A DNA stretch of 64,000 nucleotides. Source: Varanus komodoensis. Its lineage: Eukaryota; Chordata; Lepidosauria; Squamata; Varanidae. The translations under genes were made by a program, and so were the position numbers. Below, piece after piece: positions 11,012-25,276 of the stretch. The notes under the pieces are model-generated. The model did no database searches. It worked only from the letters and a program-made list of their open reading frames with translations, and was not told the origin of the DNA. The first letter of the stretch is position 1, and each line of letters starts with the position of its first letter. The stretch lies in assembly GCF_004798865.1 (NCBI RefSeq), contig NW_025336576.1:449643-513642 (forward strand). The letters are read 5' to 3'.

Positions 11012-14000
11012 AACAGCAAAACCATCTTCTCCCCAAACACACGTGCTCCACTTTGGGATCCACCGGGAAGAGTGCATCTTGAGCGCAAGCGTTCAGGCTG
11101 CAGACAAGCAGGCGGCCGAAAGGTGCCCTGTGCATACGAACCGCAAAAGAGATACAGTGAAGGACAAACACGTCTCCTAACTTTAAACGAGGAACTAATC
11201 CATAGATATTTAATGGAGGTGGATTTCCATGGGATTGCAAACAGTAGGTAATCTTTAGCTTTCATAAAGTAGAAACATTTAAATTACAGTTTAGATACAT
11301 TTATGCTATAAAGCCCAGAATGAACCCAGATTCAGTAAAAATAAGAAAAACTCCTAACGGAGCTATAATTGCTTCTTAATACCATGAATGTAATGTTATT
11401 CATGCAACACATTTTGATAATTCCATAAACCTCAGGATATATCCTAATTGCAATAATTTAATATTTGGCACGGAAACCAAAGGTAAAGGGTGACAGTTGT
11501 ATGGTTCAGGCTCCCCCAGGAAATTGAATCTGTCATAGAAGAGCAGAGTTAGAAGGGGCTGCAAGATGCGAAAAGTGCCATAAAGATAATGAACGGACAC
11601 TGTGCTCCGGGCTGGTTATTCTTGAGTGCCGCTTTCTTAGTTGCAAAATACTCTGACTTTTTAATGGGAAGGAAACTAATGGGGCGGAGGAGTCACCCGA
11701 CTTGTGGGGAAAGTGATGTTGGGCCAGCTGTGTAGGCAGTTTTACACAAAGTGTGATTAATATTTCCCCATCATTAACTTCTTGCAACGAGAACTCAAGA
11801 GATAAAAAGGGAAGCGCAGTGGCTCCCAGTCAGGAAAAACGATGGCCCCATCGAACTGGCCACCAGCTCCACCCAGACTGCGTGGCCATTTGCCAGGACG
11901 CCGGTTTTGTCACGGCTGCCAAGAAACAGAATCGTGACCCTTCGCCTGGCAAGCGGCACAGCTGCCCAGGACAGGCGCTTCTGCTGCCGGCAACGTGACG
12001 AGACCTTGCAGTAGGTATGTGGCTGCAACTTAGCACAGCCAGTTTTGCAATGGTTAATCGTACTTCTGAGAAAAGAAAGGGACACTGCTTGCTCCTGAAA
12101 TAGTTCTTCCAGCCCAAGATAAAATAAAACAATGCTCAGATATTGTGGTCACTGGACTTTGGCTACTCCCTTTGGGTCAGGCAGGGTCTTAGCTCCTGAA
12201 TGTGAACCAAGTATTACCCTAGGCTGGGCAAGAGAGAAAAATAAGGCCAGGTCTGAACTATGGCAAGGTCGTTTGCTCAGACGGTGCAGCTACGTGATTC
12301 TTGGTTCTTTCCGTACAGAGCTGCTGGGTTCCTTAATTTTCTGAATGAAGGCTGTGGGGCTGGCAGATGCCCAATCTTGTGCAATCAGCAGGTTGGCGCC
12401 ACCTTCTAAACAAGAAGGTGCTCTTTGGGAAATCATTTCAACAGTGGAATTGCCTAGAATTCACTTCACTTCCTCCTCCTACCTGCTTTCTATTTTTTAA
12501 TGCTTGCTGCAGGGAAGGACACTCACTCCTCGCCCCGGGCTTTCAGCCCAGGGCCTCCATAAGCAATGGGAAAGCAGGCTGAGCAACAGAGATGCAGGTT
12601 CTGTCAGCTCCATCACTTTCATCTCCCTTCGCAGATTTGCACCGTATCTTTCCCAGGTTTGTTCTAATACATCCACTTCTTTCTAATTTTGCTTTGTTTA
12701 AGTTGGGAGCCCTGCTGATCCACTGGCTTTGTGAGCTGCACCTCCAGCAGCCCAAATTAAGCTCTCTGCCTCCCACTGATTCTCCCCTGTGATTAGCCTT
12801 GCAATGGGACGGAAGTGGGGGAATCGGTGCTCCTCCTTGTCACACAAGACCTGGTCTCGGGCCCCTTCTGGTAGGTTTCTTCTAATTGACTGTCCTTTTT
12901 TTCCTTCCTGAATTTGCCCCCTTCCTTAGCTTGGGAGCCAGTCCAATCAATGGCTTTGCTTTGGCCAGAGTCCACGGGGTGGAGAAATGGCATTATTGTC
13001 ATTGCTCTTTAATAGCCTTTCATTTCCACTTCTGCTTGCCTCTGGATCCAGACTTTATGTCATGAAGTATAACTCAGGCTCCGCTGGGTGCCCCGCATTT
13101 TATTTCATGTTGTGGTTTGGCGAGTGAGCAGACGTCCCCGCAGGGCCTGGATCAGACCCCTCTGTGTTACTTCTTCGAACAAGTGCACAGAGCAGGATCG
13201 GCTCAGTTTCAACATGCACTTCCTTGCATAGAGCAGGATGCCAAGGCTGCCACTTGCACTTGCTCCTGATTCTGCCTCTAGGAGGTTCTAGCAGCAGCCA
13301 CAACATTTCCAGCTGGGACAGGAGGCGCTCCGGGCTGGATGGGGCTGTTGTAGGTGCCAGAAGAGGGAACCAACCAGGCTTACCCTCTGATTTTGGTGCT
13401 CAACAAGGAAAAGGGAGCAGTGGGCAAAGTCGGGGAAGAATAACCAGCAAAGGAAGGGGAAAACCCTTTCGTCGGCCCAGTTCGCTGATCTGTCTCTGCA
13501 ACTGCTTCTTCTGTGCATTAGCCTGATGAAGCGAATAGGACATTCGGGAATCTGTATTTCCCTTGAAACGTTTAAGGTTTCATTAAATGCATTAAATTAA
13601 TGAACGCACACTAGTTCAGCCTTCTCTTCCCCAGCTTGTGTGTAGCCATCATCACCAGCTAGGCGGACTGGGGAGGCTGCATAATAGGACTGTGACTTCC
13701 TTTGGGGATTTTTTCATTCTGCAAGTTTCCATGGCCTGTAGCTGCCCTCGTTGCTTTCCTCTGGTGGATCTCCATTTCCGGCTGGCCCCTGGTCAGCTCA
13801 TATCCCTTCCCTACCGTCATTTTCCAGCTGGGATTCCGTGAGAAGCAGCCTGGCTCAGTTCTGAAACTCAGCCAGCACAAAGGAAATCTCGGTTGGTTGG
13901 TTTTGGCTGGCCAGGTGTTTTACTTCAAACCCCTCTGTTGGAAGAACTGTGTAGTGCTTCACTTTTTCACTCGAGTAGATGCATGAGGATGATCTGGATC

Positions 14001-14129
14001 GGGGCCTTGGCATGGGCCCAGGCCTGCAGTTTCTGCTGCAGAAGGCCTGTCGTTACGTATTGCCTGACTCAAGCCGATCCTACAGCGAAAGCGCCCAGGC
14101 CAAAGAGCCCTCCTCAGCCCTGTTCCGCT
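11012..14129. other. unassigned stretch
   Basis: 11240-11480 is AT-rich and CpG-poor and might be a conserved non-coding element. The remainder is mixed. I find no exon with splice context, RNA gene or clear repeat. Confidence 0.4.
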
Positions 14130-14335
14130 CTTGTAAACGCAAGACTGAGATGGAGCCAATCCATCTTCTGTTGGCTCTTCCTTCTCCTCTTCTGCCTTCG
14201 CCTTGCATTGCTCTCTTCTCCGAGGAGTCTTGCCGTCTCACGACGCGTCCAGCCTCAGTTCTGTCATTTTGACTTCAAGGAGGGGGCCTGACTTGATTCG
14301 ATTCGATCAAGGATGCACGAAGCAAACGGGCTGGA
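14130..14335 (-). mobile_element. degenerate LINE 3' coding fragment
   Basis: The minus strand reads pieces resembling the C-terminal part of an RTE-like LINE protein: VVRRQDSSEK, then GEGRRGEGRANRRWIGSI. The same blocks occur in better form at 24900-25276 (MRRQDSLEKSNML, KRRRGRSKRRWM). The family is close to, but not the same as, BovB. It is short and broken. Confidence 0.6.
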
Positions 14336-17300
14336 AATTTCCATCAACTGGTAGCGTTTTTGTCCTCTGTTTTGGGGAGGCAGCTCATTTTGGGGGTGCT
14401 CTGGGGTGTTTTGGCAGTGCCTAAGCACCTGCCCCCAGTCACGGGTGGGTTTACCTGCAGCTCAACAGCATTCGCTTTGGACCTGGTACCAGAACCTCCC
14501 TCTGGATGTCTCACCAAATTGCTTCTGGAATGAACCCTCATATCAGGAAGCCGCGTCGCTGAAGACCGGAGCTGCCAGTTGGAGACAGTCTTCCTGGCCT
14601 CTCCACTCCATTCTGCAGGCTGAGCCTCCAGCGACCAAATGCATCCTGGCAGTAAAGCAAAAGCCCCACTCTCTTTGCGGTTTGGCACGTGACTCGTTCC
14701 TTGTTAACTTGCACGTGTGCGTGCACATCACACACACACGGACAGAGACAGAGCGAGAACACCGCTGAGGGTCACGTCTTATCCTCACCTCTAGATGAGT
14801 GCATTCACCATACTGTAGTACCAACCCTTTGAACGACTTCGGGTGCCTTCCCCTGCATCTCTGGCTTTGCACAGCATAGTAAGCCAGGGTTTGTCCAAAC
14901 CCAGCATGGCTTATGTTGGGCTTATAAACCACGCTGACAAGCTCTGTTTGCCACATCGTCCAAACCCCGGTGTTACCACTCTGTGGGGTAAGCCAAACTA
15001 TTGCAAAACATTCCATCCGCCTTTACATTTAGAAGCAAAATACCTGCCGTGCTGCTTAAGTCTGACGCGGAAAGCACGAGAACTGACTAGGAGCCATGTG
15101 GACGTTCTGTGGGAGGAGCTTGCTTCCCCGCATCCACGGCTTTCAGATCGCCAGTGCACTGATTTCGTGCTGTCCTCAAGAGCTACGACTTGAATCTGTA
15201 AGTGCTAGAGGGTAAAAATAATACAATGCCAGCAGGTTGGTGGCTATGGAGGTGATGAAAAGACATGAGCTGGATACATGACACAGCAGAGCAACTTCTT
15301 TCATATTAACACAGTGCAATTGGACGGAAGGCATTTTCCCAGAAAAAGAGAATAAACAGTGCCTTGCATTCCCTCCGCTTGACAGCCAGCCATCTGTTAC
15401 ATGAATCCATCCTCACTCTGTTATTTCGCATTAAGGCAATGGCGTACTTCTCAGCGAGGCAGGAAAACCATGGCAGGGCTGAGCTGCCTCAAACTGCAGA
15501 CAGGTTTCCATAATTGAAAACCCTCCATTAACAACAACAACAACAACAACAACACCCCATCCACAGAAATGAGCATGTCAAGGGTCGTCTAGGCTGGAAC
15601 CCTGACCCCCGGCTTGCTAATTTTCTACATGCAGGCAATGCTCCTTGGGAGGAGGTGTAATTGATCCTGTGAGCTGAGGCTCAGGTTTATCCCTTTCATG
15701 AGAACTAGGCCTATAGGCATCTCCATGCACAAGTTGCTCATTTGCAAACTTTCCACTTTTAAAAGTACACTGAAAAGTGTAATGTGGGGCACAATCCGGT
15801 TTCTTGACCTGTCAGCTACCAGCCTAAAGCAAAACAACAACAGCATCAAATATCAAAAGGTCAACTTCTGAAATTCGAGGAGACTAAGTAGTCGGGGAGA
15901 AAATAAAAGCGCCACATTTGTTGAATGCTATTGAGCAAAGAGTTCTCTGGGTCCCGCATGCAGCAAGGAAGTCCCCAGATTGGCTGGGCTGCTGACGGCC
16001 AGGTGACCACCCCAGGAGCCCCGGGAGCGGGGAGGAGCCAAGCAGCCCCCCCAAGATGTGGAATTCTTTCCCCAAAATATTTCTTGCCGCCTCTGGCTCC
16101 TATGCACCTTCTCCCAGTTAGCAAAGGATCCATTGCCCGTCCTTGCACCCCTTCAGCACCTTGGCCAGTGGCCTCCACCTGTAGCAGATGCTACTCCTGG
16201 TGGCCCAGTGGAGCAGGGCCTTCAGACATGTTCCTGAAGCGGCAGCTGCCCTGGCTCCCTGGCTGGGGTTGCGCTGGATGCTGGTCCTTGTGGTTCCTTC
16301 TGGGCCTGGCCATCTTCCGTCTTTGGAATGCAGAAGAGTTCTTCAGCCAGCGCCTTCCCTGTTGACCTAAACCCACAGCAACCCGAGCAGTTTGCAATGC
16401 CCGTAGCAAACCTTCCTGCATAGCGCATGCAAACATTGCACTGGAACAAGCACCACGTTGCGTTCTTTGTGGCGGAGTTTTTGAGCTGTGCACGCATTCC
16501 TCACTTACGCAATTATGAAATGTGCATTTCAAGGGAGGTAGAATTCATTTCTATCACAGCAATTAGCCCTTGCATGGAAAGGTGACACTAATAAAATCAA
16601 GGTTTGCAGCATCTCATGAAAAGCTAATAAGGAATACATGTAAAATGGGAGAAGCATTTATAATGAAGGAGTCTTTATAAACATGCATGCTATTGCTTCA
16701 ATATCACACTTGCACGGGGGGAGCGGGTTCCTATGAAATCCATTCTCACCCAGGGCTGGTAGGGGGGCCTTCCATAAATTATGCCCAACGCTGGAGAAAG
16801 ACTGGCGAGGGAAGGGTGCTGCCTCAGTGCCCACCTTCCTTTAGGGTATCGTGCGTGCGCGTTCAGCTGCATGGCTGTGCCTTCCAGAAATGCAGCACCA
16901 GCAGGAGCTGAGCTCTGGCTATCAAAGACGCAAATGAGCAAGGGGGCGGGGGGGGGGGCAGCGGGGAGACGGGGCTTGGTCGTTGTCTTAGGGTCTTGCT
17001 GCACTTTCTTTGGCTTCTTTTGCAGGAGCAAAAGTGCACCCTCTCCATGGATCCCCCCCACTCTATTCCACATGCTCTGTTCCTTCTACATATTCCAACC
17101 ACAGCAGATCTGCGAGTTTTCATGCGGTTTTTGTTCTGGCATGGACAGAACAAAATATTCTAAAATAGAATACTTGATTTTCTCATGCTGACCCCTTTGC
17201 CCCCTCCTGTCCCTGAAAATGGCTAGAAAATATGAGGTGGGCTCTGGTGGAGGACAGGATGATAGAGGCCCTGAAAATTTCAGTGAGCGAGGCATCCTGA

Positions 17301-17424
17301 GCACATGGGAAATGTGGCATGTAGGGAAGCCCTTAAAGCAACTGTGCAAGCTTGCCTGCCCGCCCGACTGGGAAGACCTGGGCAAGAGACCCTTCCGAAA
17401 GAGCGGGAGGGATGATGGCGAATG
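14336..17424. other. unassigned stretch
   Basis: An AAC microsatellite of about eight units lies at 15531-15554. A degenerate stretch at about 14880-15010 (AACCCAGCATGGCTTATG, AAACCACGC, GTAAGCCAAAC) resembles an old interspersed repeat also hinted at in 60795-61055. A poly-G run lies at about 16947-16957. No exon was recognised. Confidence 0.4.
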
Positions 17425-17826
17425 GAAGGAGGGGCTTTTGGTGGCTGCCCCTGGCCTGTGGAGTGGCCTTCCCAGAACAGTTCTCCTGGCACCAACTCTG
17501 CTTTCACTTGTCTGTCCATTTCACTAATTAAAACATTAATGAAAAACATTTCTCTGGCCATTTTAATCAATGTAGTAACTGACATTAGTTTTAGATGTTT
17601 ACTAATTTTATTGGAATTTTACTAAAGTGGTATGGTTGTCTGTCTCACCTTGGCATGTGTTAGAATGATCTTTGCTAAATTGTTATTATTGTCAATTGGT
17701 TATTCATATTTTAATGATGGTTTTTACTGTTGTTGTGTATTTGTAATTTTGCTTATTGTGTGCTGCATAGAGAGTCTCTCTGAACTACTTGGCAGCTTAT
17801 AAATATAAAACCATAAAAATAAATGG
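17425..17826 (+). mobile_element. L2/CR1-clade LINE 3' end
   Basis: Forward copy of the family reversed at 6385 and 8290: GGGCTTTTGGTGGCTGCCCC, GTGGAGTGGCCTTCCCAG, then an AT-rich 3' region ending GGCAGCTTATAAATATAAAACC and AAAATAAATGG. Non-coding, 5'-truncated. Confidence 0.75.
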
Positions 17827-20800
17827 AGAAATAATACTATATTGGGTCCCAGAGTTTCACAGCTCCAGGTATCAAATTCCTTTACTTTCTTTCTTAAACA
17901 AGAAGGATAGAAGATCTGTCATGGTAGAGCTTCTGTGATTGTAGTCTTGGGACAGGATCCGTGTGGGTGTTGACCCTGAGGAATTAAGAAAAGCGGAGCA
18001 AAAAGGCAAGAGCCTGGCAGTTCCTCCTGGGGCGCACAAAGCCTCCGTCTTCCGTGGGCTCTTACTTCTCCTAGTTCCAGACCTTCTGGGCCTTTTCTTA
18101 GCAAAACAGTAGAATTTAAGGGGTGCCACATAATTCCAGAGAAACCTTGCAGGCCACTGCATTGTGTCTGTTGGGAACTGCCTGGGTGCCGGCAAATAGA
18201 TGAATGAGAAGCCATGGAATTTGATGTGAACTCCGTGGAGCTTTTGGCTAGATAAAGCTAAGTTCTCCTCCCCTCAAAGCCGGAAAGAAAGTTTATCATC
18301 ATCACCTCTAATTTCTTGCATAAAGAACAGCATAATTTCCTCTGCTAACTTCTGTCCTCAGCACGGTGAACAGAAAAATCCATTCCCGACGGAAGAGACT
18401 GGGTAGGTAAATAAGTAATTGAGGAACCAAAGCAAAAGAAATCGGATCTCTTAAACACAATTGCAATGTATTTAATCACAACAGCAGCCTTTGCTTGACG
18501 CACAGGCTTAATTCTTGGTATCTCTGCTGTACTGAATTAGCTCAATGTTTCCCATGTGGTCTTCTTTTAAAAACAAAAAGAACACAACACAAAAAGTACA
18601 TAAGCCCCCTGCAGCTGATGCGCTGATGCGCGTGTTCCCTCTTCACCCCTCTCCCTTTGTACCAGGGCTGCCAGCAAGCCCATGGAAAGATATGGTGGCC
18701 GGAAAGTGAGAAGAGAGACATTCCCCATGATGGAACGAGGAGGAAGATGAGGCATGCCCAGACCTTCTTGGTACATCTCGGGACTGTGTGAAGGAGGAGG
18801 AAATGGGCCTTCGTGACAAGCTGAGTTTTGTCCCCGTTCCACAGTAGTCTGCTGCCAGTTTTCCGTCATGACAAATCTGGGCAGTGTGGTCGCCGCAGGA
18901 CTTGCTTGGCTGGGGCTGAGGAGCGGGATCCAAAGTTATTTGGACCCCTGTTATTATGCCCAAAGGCACACACTTCCTGCCTTTCCCAAAGCCCGCATTT
19001 CAGTCACCTGCTGGCGCTGCATTCAATCATCACTGAACTTTAAAACAACGTAAGGTAGGTTTGGGGTGAATTTTCAGGAATATCCCAAAACATGCTCTTT
19101 TCCCAATGGTTTTTGACACACTTTGCAAAGAGACAAGCGACGTGAACAAAAGCTGCGCCCAGTGCACCTTTCTCACGAGACGGCCGTCATTCTTGACAGT
19201 TGATGCGCAACTCAGCCCTGTCCCTGCTGCATCAGCTCTCGTGTATGAAGCTTTGCACAGGGCATCCTCAACTTTCCATCTGAAATGTTGAGCCTGATAA
19301 TGTTGACCAAACATTTAGCCCTTGATTTTTACTATCCTGAAAAGAATAACACTTTAGAATATCTGGGTCTCCCCCTTCCTCCCACAAAGCAAGCAGTCTA
19401 GTGACTTAAAGGTAAAACACGTAATTTAAGACGGCACCCACTTCCTCTAGGATCTGGTCTATCACACGCACACGCTTGTTAAGAGGAATTGCATTTCATT
19501 TTAATTGCATTGCAACGAGCAGGTCGCATCTTTCTGTTTACCCCAATTGCAATGAGTCTTAAAAGTTAATTGAGTTTTCATCACCCTCCTTCTCTGGATC
19601 GATACTGGTGTCCCGGTTGGCTGCCATCTCCGAGAGAAGGGAGAATATTAATTTCCCTGGTAACTGATGTGATTGACAAGTGGCGGAAGGAGGCCTGTCA
19701 CCTTTCAGCCTCCGAGCCGTTCCCCAATATCCAGCCCGGAGGTTCACGTCTCCTGTGATGCGGGGCTCAGCCACCTCCATCAAGCCACCGTTGAGCACCT
19801 TCGTAGAGCTGTGCAGCAGAACTGCCTCAGTGGGTGGAATCTGGGAATTATATGGAAAGATGGACAGAATGACTGAGGAGAAGTGAGCGGAAGTTGGCAC
19901 ACTGAGGCCAGCGGTCAGCCCCTTCCTGCGTTTGTCACGGCCTGTTCAGGAGGCAGCCAGTGGCTGGTTCTTTGACTATTCTGGGACAGGAGGGTGAGCA
20001 GGATATGGGGCAAGTCCTCTGGTCTGACCTCTCTTCTGGCCCAGAGGAGGAGGCCATGCTGAAGGAGGCCTGCTGCCACAAAAGCCTCCAGGCCAGAGGT
20101 CCTTCACTGGACTCTTGGGACTCAGAGCCCCCTCAGCACCCCATGGTTGAGGCAGAACCCACTGACGGCCCCTGAAGAGGCAGGCAGCTCCTCAGAGTGG
20201 GTGACGTTCACGGCTGATCCAGAGAAGCCAGCCTTATGAACTTCAGAAGGCCCCCTCTTGTTGCTGAGACAACAGCTCTTTTTGGATGAATCCTAGTCTT
20301 CATAGGTCATGGGAGACCTGACCTAACCGTGGTCCTGAATAGCCAGACTTGCTCCTTCTGCTCTCCATGCGCTGCTACAACACCAGACCTGGCCCTGATC
20401 TTCTAGAAGGAGTCACTGCTTTGGATGGGTCTGTCCTGGAAACTCCATCTCAGCTAGGAATGGGTAGGGAGCACTCTTCCCCACTGAGGTGTGGCAGGAG
20501 CCCTGCGACCTGCTACCTCTTTCCCCAGGTGTGTCACTCAAGGCAAGAGAACACGCTGCATGATAAAGAGTTTGCATGGCCTGTTAGCACAAGGACTGGA
20601 GCTGGTGGGCTTCAGGCAGTCGAAGGATGAGGAGACAAACCTCCGAGGTGCAGTCAGACGAGCCAAGTGAAGACTGCCACGGTCGAGGCGAAGGCCCGGC
20701 CTGTCCTGCAGCCATTTGTATTCCTTCCAAGTAAAGGAGCCACGTTGCCCCACAGGAAGTATAATCCCCATAAGTGAGAGCAATTCCCATAATCCCATTC

Positions 20801-23769
20801 GGCAGATACATCTGGGAGCTTTGACAATGCTGCCGCCCACACTGCAGAACTGGGCGCTTCCTCCTGCCCCCATTGCCTGGACTGGGATGGGAAAGCTCAG
20901 GCTTGGGGGCCGGATCCAGTCCTTACGGCGTCCCAGTGCAGCCTGCCAGGTCCCCAGAGAGCCACACCCCTTCCCCTGGACCCACCCCCGTCCCCAGCCG
21001 CCAACGGACTGGCCTGGCCGTTCCCCTGCTTTCATGCACTTCCCTCCATTCTAAAATGCTGAAATGCTTCTTCTCAGGCTTGGTCCCCGTGGGAACAGCT
21101 TCTCGCTAAATTATGTGTGGGGGTGCATTTCCCCCGCCCTTTTGCCTTTGGTCTTCCCAGCACTGGAACGGTGCCTGTGCCAGCATTCCCAAGGATGGAA
21201 CAGATTCAACATCCCTGCCAAGATGACTCCAGAGGGTTGGTGGGGAGGCTGGACTAGCAACCCTGCCCGATACCGTGGCCTCGAGGCACCTGCACATGCT
21301 CAAGGTGCCCACTGCAGACCACCAAGCCCTCTTCAGAGGCCTCTGAGCTCCTCACCTTGCCTGGACGGAACCAGAACCAGGTGGCTTCCAGTCAGAGTTC
21401 TGGGGAGGCTCTGCAGAAACAGTCCCTTTGAACACCGTATTTTCTGGTTTGGGAGGATGCGCTCCCTCCCTTTCCTCTTTAGAGCATTAAAGCCAAGCAA
21501 TTGCAGCAAGTCTTGCTTCTTCAAAACACGTGAGTGAGTGATGCCCATGGGTATTGGACATGGCACAATCCCACAGCAAGTTGTGTTTGGTCTTGGTGTG
21601 CGGACACCTTCTATAAACTTCCAACCTTGCTTATCTTCTCCTGCTTCAAAGAAATGGAAATGTGAGTTCAACCAAGAGCTTGGTTAAACACGTACAGAGA
21701 GCAGTGAGCCTAAGTACACAAGACTAAGCCTGGAAGCAGCATCACCCAGGCAAGCCAGAGACGAGTGGTCCCTCCTGCAGCAGCAAGGAGACCACTCATC
21801 CCGTAGAAAAGAAGCGTTGCTCCACCCGGTCCCTGTGGGGATGCTGCCGATTATCCTTGACTGCAACCTCTGCCTTGTGCGACGGGAGAGTGACGAGCCT
21901 TGGGCGACGGTGGAATGACTGAAGCGGCCCCTTTTCATCTTGAACCGAGTCCTCGCAGAGTTCCTTGAGGAATCCTCTCTTGGCCCTCGGTCTATCAGAT
22001 CCTCTAGACGGGACCATTCCTGGTCTGATGATCCTGGTGCGAGGCCCTTATTGGAAGAGCTGCTACCAAAGAGGCCTGGCTCTAGATGCCCACGGGCAGT
22101 ACCCCCTTTTATCTGCCCTCCCGCATTCCCCGCTCAAGGATCTTCCCCCCGCCACCCATCAGCCGCTAGCTGCTGTCAAAAAAAGCACTGCAACCCCCCT
22201 GCACTTCTTTCCTACGTAATATCCTGCTCGCTGGGACTTGCCTGATGGACAGAAATACACTAACAGGGATGTCAGGCTGAGGTCCTCAGGACCAAGACAA
22301 GAAGAACGAGAGAAACAGGCTAATTCAATTGCCAGGAAGCAGCAATTAGAGGGGTGGGGGAGAGATCAGGTCAGCCCAGGGGGTAAAAATCCCTTGGAAA
22401 TTACCTTCTGAGATAATGATATTTTGTTTTCTCCAGACATCAGTGACATTACTCTGCTTAGACCCCAGGAGCCCATTACTGTACTCCTGGCTCACCACAG
22501 CCTGCAGGAGAAAAGCAATCAAAGGGACCTCGTCAAGGACCTGCCCCAGCGGGGGGCTCCTGGGGACATGACGGAAAACGGAGAGACCCTCGGGGGCTTC
22601 GCCAGCTGCAGATGCCAGGTCCCCGGTCGGGCAAGGGGAGCGAGTCACAGAACTGTTAGCCCAAACCTTTTGCGCTCCCTCCTGGGGCGGCAGCCTTGCG
22701 TGGCTTGGTGGCCGTCTCATGCCGGCTGCTCTTAATGCGAAGTGGCTGTGCCTGGAGGAGAGGGAGAGACCCGCCTGATGGAAAGGTCGGAGCTGTCCTG
22801 CTTTCCATGCTGGCTATCAGCTTTGCCTGCTCTCCAGGCAGTCCAGCTCTGGGCCTCTGGGCCTCTGCTGGGAACAGGGCCCTCGTGAGGTCGAGGAGCG
22901 TGTGCCAAGGCACCAAAGAAAGGGGGCCGCGGATGTCAGGCTGGCCGTCCAGCCAGCGCGTGGGCACACGAGAGTCTAAGAGGCGGTGTGTCAAGCCGTT
23001 GCTCGTTGGACTGTCCCCCACGTCCCAGTGCACTTCAGACGCCTGTGCCCCTCCTCTGGGAAAGCACCTCAGCAGCCACGGACGAGACACTCCCTCCCAG
23101 GCCCTCTCTCGCTCCCCAGCCCCACGAAGCACCACAGCCTCCCTGCACTGGCTTCCTCCGTCCTGGGACTGGCCCTGAAGGTCCCTCCGTGCCCAAAGCA
23201 GCAGTATCAGCACCGAGGAATTTTTGCCGAATAATATTTTAGCCGTGGTTGCAAAAGGCAGAGAGAAAAGTATCATCTTCTATTTAAACTAATAAACAAA
23301 AGGCGCATGAAAATAGGTCAGCTGAAAATGCACAACTTGGAAAACGAGGCTCTCTTTTGGGGATAGACAGCACTTAATGGCTCCCTTTATCTGCCCGTGC
23401 TTGGAAGAACTTTCTGAGTTGTACTCAGCGAGGGAGGGCCAAATAAGCTGTGGTGGGGGCTGCCCGGCAGGCCGAATCTGAGCCCGCGTGTGCTTGTGTG
23501 AGCGATGAAAGTGCAAGCAGCCCCTCAGCGCCTCCATCCACCTTCCCTCCCTGCAGGGAGGGAAGGCGACGCTCAGCCCTGGCCTGTGCACTCTCCTTGA
23601 AGAGGCAAAGTCAGTTTTTGGTTCCAGAAAAGTGCAGACTGGGTAAATGCAGGGTCAGACATGGTAAAATCAAATTTCTTATGAATCCTTAAGGACGAGT
23701 GCTTGTGATTCTTTTCTAAACCACGTTGTGTCCTATGCCTGGAAACTGACATAACTAGTTAAGCCGTTT
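17827..23769. other. unassigned stretch
   Basis: About 6 kb with no exon, RNA gene or confidently named repeat. CpG-poor, mildly AT-rich pieces at 18400-18560 and 19490-19570 could be conserved non-coding DNA. GC-rich parts near 20600-21400 and 22700-23200 produce long spurious frames on both strands. Confidence 0.4.
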
Positions 23770-23850
23770 AACGGCACAATCGTACGGGTACTGACTCGGA
23801 CGAATGTCCCCGAGTTCACTGGGACTTACCTTGAGCGAAGTGGCTGTGCC
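23770..23850. repeat. short inverted-end interspersed repeat fragment
   Basis: The stretch resembles a common reptile repeat whose ends are inverted versions of each other: GGCACAATCGTA at the left, the middle block GAGTTCACTGGGACTTACCTT, and CTGTGCCGCAGTCC on the right. It is diverged and has no coding part. Confidence 0.5.
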
Positions 23851-24899
23851 GCAGTCCAGGCCACCCTCTGTGGCCAACTTGGCCATCCTCACTCACGGTC
23901 ACGGTTCCATTTCCTCCTGGAAATTGCCATTTCCTTCAGGGCTTGACAGCATCTAGGCTTCGGCAGCACCGAGGCAACGATGGCTCTCTTACAAATGTGC
24001 CTCACAGACATTTCAAAGTGTTCCTAGCCGAGTGGTGGAAACGTGGCCCGTGACATATGTGCATGAAAGGACGGGCTGCTTGTGAGTGGGAATGGGCCGG
24101 AAGGAGGCAGCACGAGAGATGTGTAATGATGGGAAAATCGCAGGCTGCGCAGTTTGAAAATTCAATATGCATGTCTCTCGGTGACCTGAACTTCCTCATG
24201 TTCAGTTGTGAGAGATGCGGACAGCCATCTTCTTGGACCAGTTTCTAGTAGCAGTCCGTGTGTGGGAGAGGAACGTTGCATCCTGCATGAAAGGCCTGCC
24301 TGTCCGAAGAGGGTGGGTCCTTTTGCAGGGAGCGGAAATGAAAAGTCGTTTGCAGAGACGAATAAGAAACTACCCTCCTGGCTGGTGAGGAGAGGAAAAG
24401 TAACAGTTTCAAGGGGTTAAAGAGGCAGCGGGGCAGCAAAATGGGGAAAAAGACCAGAGGGGAAAGGAAAGGAGCATAGAGACTCGGGGCAGGCTGCAGA
24501 ACTTGAGGCCTGGGGGTCAGATTTGCTCCACCTGTGGTCCCCACCGGCTCCCCCCCCCCCCCGTCCTGGCCTCCCTCCCTTTCCCCCACAATTGTTCTCT
24601 GTTCAGAAAGTCTGACATGTCTCTCAGAAGGCTTTGTCCTTGGTAATAAGAGCTGAAACCGAAAATACCCCGGGGTTTGGCCCGGCCCCCTTGCCTCTGC
24701 CTCCGCCTCCGCCTCCGCCTCCTTTGCTATGCTTCCCACCCGACCCAGCCCCTGAGAACGCCCCCAGCATGGAAGTCGGTCCCCAGACGAAAGGGGTGAA
24801 GCACCAGTGCTGCAACTGGGGAGCTGAGCCAAGGACAAAGGTTATTTGAAAGCCAGAAAAAGCGGGTACTCCTGGATGTCGTTACTCTCTTGTGCATCG
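23851..24899. other. unassigned stretch with poly-C and CCTCCG runs
   Basis: A poly-C run lies at about 24550-24562 and a short GCCTCTGCCTCCGCC hexamer run at 24684-24723. The latter resembles the hexanucleotide array at 32124. No gene seen. Confidence 0.45.
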
Positions 24900-25276
24900 A
24901 TCTATTCAGATTCCCAGACTTTTCCCCACTGGTATTTTTTCAGTGAAACTTGGAATTTGGTGGTGCCTTTTCTGGTTACTCGCACTAAGCTCCCACACTG
25001 TGTTTGCTGTGGGTGGACACGTTCTCCCCGCTCAGCCCTTGTAAGCTCCAGACTGGAGCGTCTGTTCCGCATCCATCTCCTCTTTGATCTTCCTCGTCTC
25101 CTCTTGGCTTTGGCTTCCCCTAACATGTTGCTCTTCTCCAGGGAGTCTTGTCTTCTCATGATGGGCCCAAAGTGGGATGGCTTTGGTCCCATCATTTTGG
25201 CTTCTAGGGAAAACTCTGGCTTAATTTGATCAAGGATCCCCTTGTTCATCATTCTGTCAGTCCAGGGCTTTTGCAA
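24900..25276 (-). mobile_element. LINE 3' coding fragment, RTE-like
   Basis: A minus-strand frame carries GILDQIKPEFSLEAKMMG, FGPIMRRQDSLEKSNMLGE and KRRRGRSKRRWMRNRRSS. These are arranged as in the C-terminal tail of RTE-type LINE proteins, but clearly differ from the BovB copies in this window. A diverged sister is at 14130-14335. The exact family cannot be told from this piece. Confidence 0.65.
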